Both the position numbers and the translations under genes were made by a program. Below, in pieces: positions 23,290-31,741 of a stretch of 45,711 nt of DNA (position 1 is the first letter of the stretch; the number at the start of each line of letters is the position of its first letter). A model generated the notes under the pieces. The model did no database searches, was not told where the DNA came from, and was given only the letters and a program-made list of their open reading frames with translations. Source of the DNA: a virus; IMG/VR virus record IMGVR_UViG_3300030430_000523, positions 1 to 45,711 of that record. The stretch is one strand, 5' to 3'.

Positions 23290-25031
23290 TGACGATACCT
23301 AGACCTCAAGGCATAGCTGGAGAAATAGAGCGTAAGAAAGACGCATATAGGGGTAACCCACAAATGCTTCAACAACGCTACCAACAAGATCGACAGTTTA
23401 TGGATCTTCTTGCGTTAGAGCAGCTTAAAAAAGAAAAAGAAACCGCTATCCGTAATATGCAGTTACAGGCAGAACAAAACCCTGCCACCATAGCACAGCA
23501 ACGCGAGCAGCAAGTGCTCGAAATGATAAAACAAGAACAAGGACAGAAGTTGGGTGACGTTGCAAGACGCACTGCTGGTACGTTAGGACAGATAAATCAG
23601 CGTGCACAACAAAATATGCAACGCACAGCTCAACAAGGCATAGCCTCTGCTGCCCCACGTATGGCTAAAGAAGGCGGTATTATTGGGTATCGAAGTGGGG
23701 GCGGTGTAACCGATGAAGAAATAGATGAGTATTTAAAAAACAATCCGCTCGAAGCAAGTTTACCTAGACAAGTAATTGCTGGAAGAGTAGCAGCAGCAAA
23801 AAGCGATTCACGTATTAAACCTCAAGTAGAACTAACTGATTATGCAAAAAGCCGACTGCAAGATGTGCAAAAGGCAAGAGCACAAGGCTTTCCAGAACCT
23901 CCTAAAGAAGAAGAAGAAAAAGAAGATCCAAAGCCACCCGTAGATCAAACCCCATTCGGTACAGCCTTAGCTGAAACACTGTTAGAAGGGCCACCAGATA
24001 ACCTTCTAGATGAAGGTCTTGCTAAGAGACAAACAGAAACAAAATACAGAGGTAAAGTAGAAGGAATACTAGAGGGTATGGAGGGAGAACTCACTCCCGA
24101 AAAAATGAAAGAACGTAGGAAAGCAGCTAAAGAAGAGGCTGATGAGTTATTAGGACGTTCTACGGGTATAGCAAAACTTCGACAACAAGAAAGAGATTTA
24201 GAAGCTTTTGATAAGCGATACTCAGACCCAGATAGGCTACAGTCACAAGCACTTATGGCAGGGTTACTAAGCGCAGGATCTGGGCCTTTAGCCCGTGCCG
24301 GTGCAGGTATGTTCAATGCAGAAAGAGAACAAGAAAAAGCACTACGTAAACAGTTTAAAGAAAGACAAGAGCTTGGTCGTAAGGAGATAGATTTCACTCG
24401 TTTAACTGGAGCAGAAATACTAGATGAAGCTGCTAAAGTTCGTGAGCAAGATAGAGCAGATCGACGTTCTGTTCTAACCACATACGGATCATTAAGTGAG
24501 CAAGAGCAACGTAGTCTCGATGCCGAATCTAATAGGATAGTAGATATAGCTCGTGGAAACCAACAAGCAAAAAGTGCTGCTGAAAATAAATATATAACTA
24601 TGTTAACTACTCTAGCGACAAATGAACGCCGTAGGATTGATGCGTTAGAAGCTAGAAAACAAAGCGGTATGTTTGATGCAGCTAAACTAATAGGCGAAAT
24701 AGCAGATATACGTAACAACATAAAGACAAGAAAACAAGAAGCAATAAATGATCTAATTGCGAATGATCCACAATATGCAGCCGTGCAAGCCCAATTTTCT
24801 GAAGCACTAGCATCCGAAGATCCAGAAGATATGAAAGCAGCAGAAGCAGCATACGCAAAAATAAAAGCAAAAGCAGAGTCAGATGCCTCCGCACTAGGTG
24901 TTTCTGCGTTAGAAAGTTCGTTAGATGCGTTAGAAGAAGGTTTACAGCCCTCGTTACAGGGTATGACTTCATCTCCTGCAACAACGCCAAGCATAACAGC
25001 TAGTCAAATTAAAAGCGCACGGCCCTCGTAG
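23289..25031 (+). CDS. Coiled-coil internal/ejection-type protein
   Basis: A 580-residue protein, almost entirely helical and rich in Gln, Glu, Arg and Ala, with long coiled-coil-like stretches (REQQVLEMIKQEQGQKLGDV; about 390-560 also). Residues near 125-140 hold MAKEGGIIGYRSGG, the same GG-I motif seen in the two preceding large-protein genes. A Glu/Lys/Pro-rich hinge follows (PPKEEEEKEDPKPPVDQTP). A Gly/Ala segment (ALMAGLLSAGSGPLARAGAG) could contact membrane. I find no enzyme motif. Context makes it a partner of the 1738- and 2121-residue proteins in the inner core or ejection complex. Confidence 0.75.
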   Translation: MTIPRPQGIAGEIERKKDAYRGNPQMLQQRYQQDRQFMDLLALEQLKKEKETAIRNMQLQAEQNPATIAQQREQQVLEMIKQEQGQKLGDVARRTAGTLGQINQRAQQNMQRTAQQGIASAAPRMAKEGGIIGYRSGGGVTDEEIDEYLKNNPLEASLPRQVIAGRVAAAKSDSRIKPQVELTDYAKSRLQDVQKARAQGFPEPPKEEEEKEDPKPPVDQTPFGTALAETLLEGPPDNLLDEGLAKRQTETKYRGKVEGILEGMEGELTPEKMKERRKAAKEEADELLGRSTGIAKLRQQERDLEAFDKRYSDPDRLQSQALMAGLLSAGSGPLARAGAGMFNAEREQEKALRKQFKERQELGRKEIDFTRLTGAEILDEAAKVREQDRADRRSVLTTYGSLSEQEQRSLDAESNRIVDIARGNQQAKSAAENKYITMLTTLATNERRRIDALEARKQSGMFDAAKLIGEIADIRNNIKTRKQEAINDLIANDPQYAAVQAQFSEALASEDPEDMKAAEAAYAKIKAKAESDASALGVSALESSLDALEEGLQPSLQGMTSSPATTPSITASQIKSARPS

Positions 25032-25040
25032 GACAACCAC

Positions 25041-28000
25041 ATGGCGTTGCAAATTCTTACGCTGCAAGATGGTAGGACTTTAGAGGTTGACGCCCCTCTT
25101 GGTGCAACAAAAGAAGAGTTAGCAGAAGCAGCAAACCGTGAACTTGCTCTAAGTGTCGGTGATCGTCGCCGTATGCTAGAAGAACGTGAAAGGCGCACGG
25201 CTAGAGAAAGATATGAAAGAGCAATAGAAGCTGCTGAAGAAGCTGAACTTGCGGCAAGAGAAAGTAAAAGAGGTGCTTTTGGTAGGGGCATAGATATAGG
25301 CACAGATCGAATAGCACAAGCTACAGGGTCTGCGCTTGAGGGTATTGGTAGTCTTTTAGGTCTTGAGGGGCTTGAAGAATACGGTGCAGAGGTAGCCTTA
25401 GAAAACGAAGCTGATGCACAACGTAAAGCTAGGTTTCAAACTCGATTCGACGACATTGAAGGCATTGGTGATTTTGGTTCTTATTTAACAGGCATTGCCG
25501 CAGAAAGTGCACCGCAAATGGGGGCTACTCTTACTGGTGCAGCAATAGGCACAGCCTTCGCTCCCGGTATAGGCACAGCCATAGGTACAGCCATAGGTGG
25601 CATCGCGGCTTCTTTACCTTTCTTTTACGGTATGAATCGTGAGCGTCAAAAAGATGCTATCGAGCAAGGACTAAAAACTGAAGTAGACGAAGGCGCTGCT
25701 ATTCTTGGAGCTTTACCACAATCAGCCCTTGATGCAATTATAGGGCGTGTATTTGTAGGGGGTCTTGGGCTTACTAACCGTGCAATTAGCGGTGGCGGCA
25801 TATTTACTCGTGGTGTTAAAGGCGCTGCTGTTGGCTCAATCGTAGAGGCACCCACAGAATTAGGTCAGCAAGTAATAGAACGTCTGCAAGCAGGTTTGCC
25901 CTTAGATGACGAAGAAGCCATTGCAGAGTACAGAGAAGCAGCTATAGCTGGAGGGTTGTTGGGTGGAGCAGTGCGTGGTACTGCTTCTGTCGTTGGGGGT
26001 GATGTTGCTGCTAGAGAAGATGCCGCAGAAAGAGCTAGATTAGAGGCAATCCCAAAATTACCCGAAGATGCGCCGTCAGGTAGGCAAGGTGAGTTATTTG
26101 AGGTAGATGAAGATGCTCAGATAGAAGCAGATATAGATAGAGCAGAGACTGCTGAAATCGAAGCCATGATAGCAGAGGATGAAGCTGCTGAAACCGCTGC
26201 TGAAATTAAAAGAGAAACAACACAGCGGGATATGTTCGATGAGCTAGAAACCGCTGAAATAGAAGCAGAAATAGACGCAGAAGAAACTGCTGAAGTAGAA
26301 GCTATGGTTGCTGAAGATGAAGCCGCAGCCGCAGAAGCAGAAAGGTTAAGAAAAAGGTCAGAACGAGAAACACGTATTGGGATTGCGGCTGATGCACGGC
26401 CTGTTACTAAAGAATCTGAAATTGCTAGACGTAGAATTTTACAAGATGTTGTTGAGAATCAGCCCACACGACAGCTTAATACGCTACAAAAAAGGTTTTC
26501 TAGAGCACTAGAAGCCGCAGGTGTTACAGACTCCCAACCAACAGCGGCAGAAAACGCTGCTATGGAACGAGTCATAGATATTGCTCGTGCAGAACCAGAG
26601 CCGTTGGAAGCTTTGCCCGCTGAGTCTGATGTAACAGAAATGGAGGCCCGTATACCTGAAAGGCGCACGGCTACTGAAATTAGTGACACCACCGAGTTAC
26701 GTCAAACATCTCTTGAAGGTCTTGGGCGTAGGAGGCAACGTGCTCAACCAGAGCCAGAACCAACTACTGAACCCCGTCTCGTCACTGAAGAAGATCTTAC
26801 AACCGCAGGATTTAAAAAGAACGCTGCCATACGAAAACGTGTTATAGGGAAAGATCTAAACGATGCCGGGGTAAGAGCAGACCTTACAGAAACAGCAAAT
26901 CAGTTTAGAGAGCCGAAAGTTAAAGAGGGTGTAACACGTCTTCTGGAGGGAGTGCCTAGTGAACAGCGTGGTTTGTTTGATCCCCCAGATCCAATCGCTC
27001 CTGTTACCACACCGCCCACTGAACAGCCAGCAGCGCCTGTTGAAACGCCAACCAAAAAGAAGCGAAAGCCCAGTGCGTTAGTAAAGCGGACAAGAGACAA
27101 GATCAAAATGCGGACGCTTGGGCAACCCACAGTGTCTCAACCTGATGCTGAAACAGGTGAAATCACCGTTACATTTAATGACGGTGAAACTAGAACGATG
27201 CAGATAGAAGACGGGTTATATGTCGCTACTGATAGACCTGACCCACAGGGTAGGATTCTTGGTGAGACACCCAAGCAAGCAGTGGCTGCTTTAGAAAAAC
27301 AACGTAAAGGTCCAGAGCTTCAGAAGAAAGCATCTAAGCTAATAGGCAAAACAAAGACCAAACGTAAAGCACCAAAACGACCAAAACTACAGCCACGAAA
27401 AGGTCCGACAGAAGAAGAAATACGTGTAGAAAAAAATCGTCGTAAAAAAGCGCGGACTACTAAATTTAAAGAACTTAAAAACAGCGGGATTGAAACAAAA
27501 GAAGCTCAAAGAATAGCTAAAGAAGAGTTTCCCGATGTAACAATAGGCACACTAGAATCTAAAGTTGGGTCGGAAGCTGATGGGTATGCGCTTAGTGAAG
27601 AGTTAGCAGAAGGGCGCACAGAAAAAGAAATTATAGAAGAGTCTAATAGACTGCTCAAAGAAACAAAGGGCGGTACTTTAGTTAATGCGTTAGAGAACGT
27701 AAGAAAAAATAAAAACAATGCGTTTGAAGGCTTACTCGCAGGGAAACTAATTAACTTAATCAAACGTATGGAAAATGCAGGGATGACGTTTGATTATGAG
27801 GTATTTGAACTTAAAGGAAATATAGAAGCTAACGGTACTCGTGGAAAAGCAATTTTTCAAAAAGCACGTCAAGGCCAAGTAAAAGTAGCAGTAGCTCGGA
27901 CTAAAGATCCTTTAGCTGAACATAATGGGCTTATGCACAAGACTATCTTGCATGAAGCAGTCCATGCCGTCACATATCTCAGTCTACACAGCGCAAATAA

Positions 28001-31000
28001 AAAATTTATTGAAGGAACAAAACTAGGAAAAGATAGATCTGATCTTATAGCGTTATTTAATGATGTAGTTAAGTATGGCAACGATGAAATTAAAAAAGCT
28101 GTAGCTGACGACACCATAGACAGCGTGCATCCAGCACTACGTGCGTACTACAAAAATGAGAATAATAGTCTTAGAAATCCTGATGAACTTTTAGCGTGGG
28201 TGTTAACTGATAAGACCATGCAGGATTATTTAGACACTATTCCGTACAACACTCGCACTGGAGAAGTAGGTAGCGGTAACGTCACAATGCTTGATGCAAT
28301 TATAAACGCTTTGCGTAAGTTGCTTAACCTACCACCAAAAGACAACACCGCTCTTAATGAACTGCTTCGCCTACAACATTCTTTATTAGATCCAGTAGAC
28401 GCAGATATAGAAACAGTGGTGCGTGCAACGGCTACTGATAAAGATAAAAACGTTGCCGTTCTACGGTCACAAGTAACAGACCCCGGCCTTATTGAACGCA
28501 ATGAAGCTGATATGCGTAACACCATAGATAAAGCGTTTAAGAGCGTGCCGATTTTAAACTCGGAAGGCGTGAACCGTGTTCGTAAAACGCTATCTGATTT
28601 AACAATACCGCAAGTAGCAAAAGACTTTGTTCTCAGTATAGCGAGTCTTAACGGCTTAGAGATGATAGGCAAGAAGTATGTGCCTCAACTAACAGAGTTT
28701 AGAAAACTTGTTCTTGAAGAAGGCGGGCGATTACTAGAACTCAAACAACCCATAGATACCGCCATAAATAAAATATCTAAGTTTGCAAAAGCAAACAAAG
28801 AAAAGGTAATTATCTTAAATCGGCTTATGCCTTATAGCTCTCTAATCGGCGTAGACCCATCGAAACCAAGAAGTGCCTACGATGGCAATGCTGAAAAGCA
28901 AGCCGAATGGGATGCTATGCACAAGGGAGATTGGAAGAACTTAGGCGAAGACGGACGAGCGATATATAAGCAAGTGCGTAACATATACGCAGCTCTATTC
29001 GACGAAGTGGGTGCAGCGGTGAAGTCTCGTTTAGAAGCCACTGACTTAGATCCAGATGCCAGAAGAAATATTTACGACGAGTTGATGAACAAGTTGTATA
29101 AGAAAGCAACGATTGACCCGTTTTTCCCATTGTTGCGTGCGGGTGAATACCGTTTGGAATATAACGCAGTAGACCCAGAAACTGGACAGCTAGAATACTA
29201 CACAGAAAGTTTTGAGACAGATGGCGCGAGAGAAGATGCCATAGATCAGTTAAATGCTATTGCAGACAAGATTAAATTAAAGAATCTAAAGCCGTTTGAG
29301 AAAATTCAAGATGCTAGTTATCGCAAAGCCCCCGCTGGTTCTTTTGTAAATAACGTGTTGGGTGTGCTAAGTAAAAATAAAGTAGACCCAAAGATAGAAG
29401 AAGAAATAATTAAATTGTTTTTAGATACGCTACCAGAACGCTCTTTTGCCCAATCGTTCCGAAAGCGAGAAGGGTTCCGTGGCTTTATCGGTGATCCAAG
29501 ACTGTTGCGTGAAGAAACATACCCAGACCATGACATGGTAAAAGCTTTACGAACTAGAAGCGCATCCATAGCAAGACAGATTGTGCGTATGGAATACGGA
29601 TCTAAGTTTCAAAAGCTGCAACAAGAAATAGAAGAAGCAAACAAAAAAATATCCGATCCAGATAAAAGAAGTAGAGAGATCAGAAAACAAATTGTGAGGG
29701 AAGTGCAAAAGCGTATCAACTTTGCTAAGAATCCTGATGTTGAAAACTGGGCTAAAAACCTAACTACTTTTGGGTTTGCCATGACGCTGGGTCTTAACGT
29801 GTCCTCTGTGCTAGTTAACTTCTCGCAGATACCTATGGTGATCGCACCTCATTTGGCAGGTACACGAGGTGAAGATGGCGAGTTGTTTGGGCTTAAAAGA
29901 ACAACTAGTGCTATCGGAGAAGCTGTAAGACTTTTTAGAAACGCTGGCATAACTGACGAAAATTATAAGTACGTACCTTTCATTAAGAAACGCAAAGCCG
30001 TTATGGATATGATTGGTGCAGAAGGTAAAGAAAAAACAGAAGTAGACTCGGCCCCGTCACTAGATAATTACGACTTTGACTCAAAAGATATGCCCCCAGA
30101 AATCAAAGAGTACAAAGTGCTTGTTGATGTGGCAAAAGAGCAAAGCCAGCTTAATCGATCCATCATATACGATATGTTGGATCTAGAAGAAATAGATAGT
30201 GTGCGCGGTAAAATCGGCGCTGTATCTGGATTCTTGTTTCACCACGGTGAACGTATGACTCGACAGGTTGCACTGGCTGCTTCCTATCGTTTGATGCTGG
30301 ACTCTATGAAGAGAGCGGGTAGAAAGATAGATAACGCTGCCATGCGTGAAGCCGCTGAATTTGCCATCTACGAAGTCGAGCTTACCAACGGCGGTACAGC
30401 CGCTGCGTCAGCACCTAGAATAGGTCAACGGAACATAGGTAAAGTAGCGTTCCTATACAAACGGTACGGCGTGCAGATGGCAGAGTTGCTAATTAGCCTT
30501 ATATACAACTCTGTGCGAGGAACAAAAGCAGATAAACAAGCTGCACGTCTTCAAGGTATAGGAACATTGGGCGGAGCTTTTGCTGTAGCAGGTGCACAAG
30601 GACTACCATTATTCGGAGCCGTAGCCATTGTATATAACTTGTTAAAAGACGATAACGATGAAGACTTTGATACGATAGCACGTAAAGCTATAGGTGAAGA
30701 ATTTTATGGCGGTTTGGGTAACGCTCTCTTAGGCGTGGACGTAGCCAGCCGTATGGGTCTGTCTGACCTTATATTTAGAGATAGACTGATAGAAAAGAAT
30801 CAACCGTTTATATTTGATATGGCTGAGATATTAGGCGGTCCTGTCGTGGGCGTGGCTCTACAGATAGATCGCGGTTACGACAAGATGTTTCAACAAGGTG
30901 AGTTTGTTAGAGGCGTAGAAGCCATGTCACCAGCAGCCATACGTAACGCATTGAAAACATACAGATTCTACACTGAGGGTGTTAAGACCCAACGTGGCGA

Positions 31001-31406
31001 TAATATCGTAAAGGATCTACCCGCACCGCTGTTAGTAGGGCAGTTCCTTGGATTCGCTCCAGCAGAATATACACGCCAGCTTGCGGTAAACGCACAGCTT
31101 AAAAAGCTATCTAAAGCGGGTAGCAGTCAGCGCACTAACCTACTACGTAAATATTACGTTGCATATAGATTTGGCAATTTTGCTGAAACTAGAAAGATAA
31201 TGAGAGACATAGCTGAGTTTAATAAAAAGTTTCCTAGTCTTAGGATTACGCCAGAAACTATTAAGAAATCTATGGCTCAACATATGCGTACTACCAAGAA
31301 GATATACTCTGGTGTAACGCTAGATCCTAGAATGTTTAACGATCTCAAACAAAGTGCTGCCGAATACGATGATACGCTGACAATATGGGAAAACTTGGGA
31401 TTGTAA
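25041..31406 (+). CDS. 2121-residue polyvalent internal/ejection protein with HEAVH metallopeptidase domain
   Basis: ATG 25041 follows the previous stop by nine bases. The N-terminus (QILTLQDGRTLEVDAPLGAT) resembles a short module at the start of phage ejection proteins. Residues about 155-195 are Gly/Ala-rich and hydrophobic (GAAIGTAFAPGIGTAIGTAI) and able to cross a membrane. About 340-900 is highly charged and helical. HEAVHAVT at 971-978 gives the HExxH zinc motif, with a candidate third ligand Glu in NPDELLAW (1046-1053), the gluzincin-like order. The remaining ~1100 residues are helical with further hydrophobic patches (GTLGGAFAVAGAQGLPLFGA). This fits a polyvalent protein injected with the DNA; the target of the peptidase is unknown. 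The TAA lies next to the convergent hairpin. Confidence 0.8.
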   Translation: MALQILTLQDGRTLEVDAPLGATKEELAEAANRELALSVGDRRRMLEERERRTARERYERAIEAAEEAELAARESKRGAFGRGIDIGTDRIAQATGSALEGIGSLLGLEGLEEYGAEVALENEADAQRKARFQTRFDDIEGIGDFGSYLTGIAAESAPQMGATLTGAAIGTAFAPGIGTAIGTAIGGIAASLPFFYGMNRERQKDAIEQGLKTEVDEGAAILGALPQSALDAIIGRVFVGGLGLTNRAISGGGIFTRGVKGAAVGSIVEAPTELGQQVIERLQAGLPLDDEEAIAEYREAAIAGGLLGGAVRGTASVVGGDVAAREDAAERARLEAIPKLPEDAPSGRQGELFEVDEDAQIEADIDRAETAEIEAMIAEDEAAETAAEIKRETTQRDMFDELETAEIEAEIDAEETAEVEAMVAEDEAAAAEAERLRKRSERETRIGIAADARPVTKESEIARRRILQDVVENQPTRQLNTLQKRFSRALEAAGVTDSQPTAAENAAMERVIDIARAEPEPLEALPAESDVTEMEARIPERRTATEISDTTELRQTSLEGLGRRRQRAQPEPEPTTEPRLVTEEDLTTAGFKKNAAIRKRVIGKDLNDAGVRADLTETANQFREPKVKEGVTRLLEGVPSEQRGLFDPPDPIAPVTTPPTEQPAAPVETPTKKKRKPSALVKRTRDKIKMRTLGQPTVSQPDAETGEITVTFNDGETRTMQIEDGLYVATDRPDPQGRILGETPKQAVAALEKQRKGPELQKKASKLIGKTKTKRKAPKRPKLQPRKGPTEEEIRVEKNRRKKARTTKFKELKNSGIETKEAQRIAKEEFPDVTIGTLESKVGSEADGYALSEELAEGRTEKEIIEESNRLLKETKGGTLVNALENVRKNKNNAFEGLLAGKLINLIKRMENAGMTFDYEVFELKGNIEANGTRGKAIFQKARQGQVKVAVARTKDPLAEHNGLMHKTILHEAVHAVTYLSLHSANKKFIEGTKLGKDRSDLIALFNDVVKYGNDEIKKAVADDTIDSVHPALRAYYKNENNSLRNPDELLAWVLTDKTMQDYLDTIPYNTRTGEVGSGNVTMLDAIINALRKLLNLPPKDNTALNELLRLQHSLLDPVDADIETVVRATATDKDKNVAVLRSQVTDPGLIERNEADMRNTIDKAFKSVPILNSEGVNRVRKTLSDLTIPQVAKDFVLSIASLNGLEMIGKKYVPQLTEFRKLVLEEGGRLLELKQPIDTAINKISKFAKANKEKVIILNRLMPYSSLIGVDPSKPRSAYDGNAEKQAEWDAMHKGDWKNLGEDGRAIYKQVRNIYAALFDEVGAAVKSRLEATDLDPDARRNIYDELMNKLYKKATIDPFFPLLRAGEYRLEYNAVDPETGQLEYYTESFETDGAREDAIDQLNAIADKIKLKNLKPFEKIQDASYRKAPAGSFVNNVLGVLSKNKVDPKIEEEIIKLFLDTLPERSFAQSFRKREGFRGFIGDPRLLREETYPDHDMVKALRTRSASIARQIVRMEYGSKFQKLQQEIEEANKKISDPDKRSREIRKQIVREVQKRINFAKNPDVENWAKNLTTFGFAMTLGLNVSSVLVNFSQIPMVIAPHLAGTRGEDGELFGLKRTTSAIGEAVRLFRNAGITDENYKYVPFIKKRKAVMDMIGAEGKEKTEVDSAPSLDNYDFDSKDMPPEIKEYKVLVDVAKEQSQLNRSIIYDMLDLEEIDSVRGKIGAVSGFLFHHGERMTRQVALAASYRLMLDSMKRAGRKIDNAAMREAAEFAIYEVELTNGGTAAASAPRIGQRNIGKVAFLYKRYGVQMAELLISLIYNSVRGTKADKQAARLQGIGTLGGAFAVAGAQGLPLFGAVAIVYNLLKDDNDEDFDTIARKAIGEEFYGGLGNALLGVDVASRMGLSDLIFRDRLIEKNQPFIFDMAEILGGPVVGVALQIDRGYDKMFQQGEFVRGVEAMSPAAIRNALKTYRFYTEGVKTQRGDNIVKDLPAPLLVGQFLGFAPAEYTRQLAVNAQLKKLSKAGSSQRTNLLRKYYVAYRFGNFAETRKIMRDIAEFNKKFPSLRITPETIKKSMAQHMRTTKKIYSGVTLDPRMFNDLKQSAAEYDDTLTIWENLGL

Positions 31407-31443
31407 AAACCCTTCGTCATAGAAGGGGCTACAACGAAGGGTT
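31404..31443 (-). terminator. Rho-independent-type terminator for the minus-strand block
   Basis: Bases 31408-31417 (AACCCTTCGT) are the exact reverse complement of 31434-31443. Read on the minus strand, the stem is followed by a run of T (complement of AAAAA 31405-31409), the classic intrinsic terminator layout. A second GAAGGG at 31422-31427 can pair with the same CCCTTC (31410-31415) in a smaller hairpin. No T-run follows on the plus strand, so the signal favours minus-strand stopping, 50-90 bases after the last minus-strand gene. The rest of the 31407-31495 gap holds only weak palindromes (for example ACGTG 31484-31488 with CACGT 31497-31501). Confidence 0.75.
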
Positions 31444-31495
31444 GTGGGAGATAAGACCCAAACGGGAGATCGAGACCTTATCGACGTGGATGTTA

Positions 31496-31741
31496 TCACG
31501 TTAATCTCCAAACGCGAATACCCAAGAAATCTCCCTCAAAACAGCTTTTAGCCTTTATTTCCCACTCAAACTGGTTTACACAAACTCGTCTAACTTGTTC
31601 TAGTGCCTTAGTTGTATTTATACACGGTACAAAAATAGAGCTACCAGCTACCATAGCTCCCCAATCGACAACGATACGCACGCCGTCAGGGTTAAGATCG
31701 TGCAGCCGTAGCACGCCATCATTCGTTAGCGTCAAAGTCAT
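31496..31741 (-). CDS. Small protein at the end of the replication block
   Basis: An 81-residue protein. I start it at ATG 31741 because GGAGAG lies 5-6 bases before it on the minus strand, instead of the longer in-frame extension to 31765. It overlaps the primase-helicase gene by 23 bases. The sequence (LNPDGVRIVVDWGAMVAGSS, then FVPCINTTKALEQVRRVC) looks like a compact alpha/beta domain with two Cys. I recall similar small proteins with a DW..M..GSS.FVP..NT..A pattern in marine phages, of unknown function. It is the last gene before the terminator. Confidence 0.75.
   Translation of the reverse strand: MTLTLTNDGVLRLHDLNPDGVRIVVDWGAMVAGSSIFVPCINTTKALEQVRRVCVNQFEWEIKAKSCFEGDFLGIRVWRLT

Noticed and set aside
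23945-24994. 349-codon antisense frame opposite the 580-residue ejection protein
   Set aside because: Ser/Leu/Ala-rich shadow of helix-coding codons, without a start signal or known pattern, on the strand opposite a well-packed gene.
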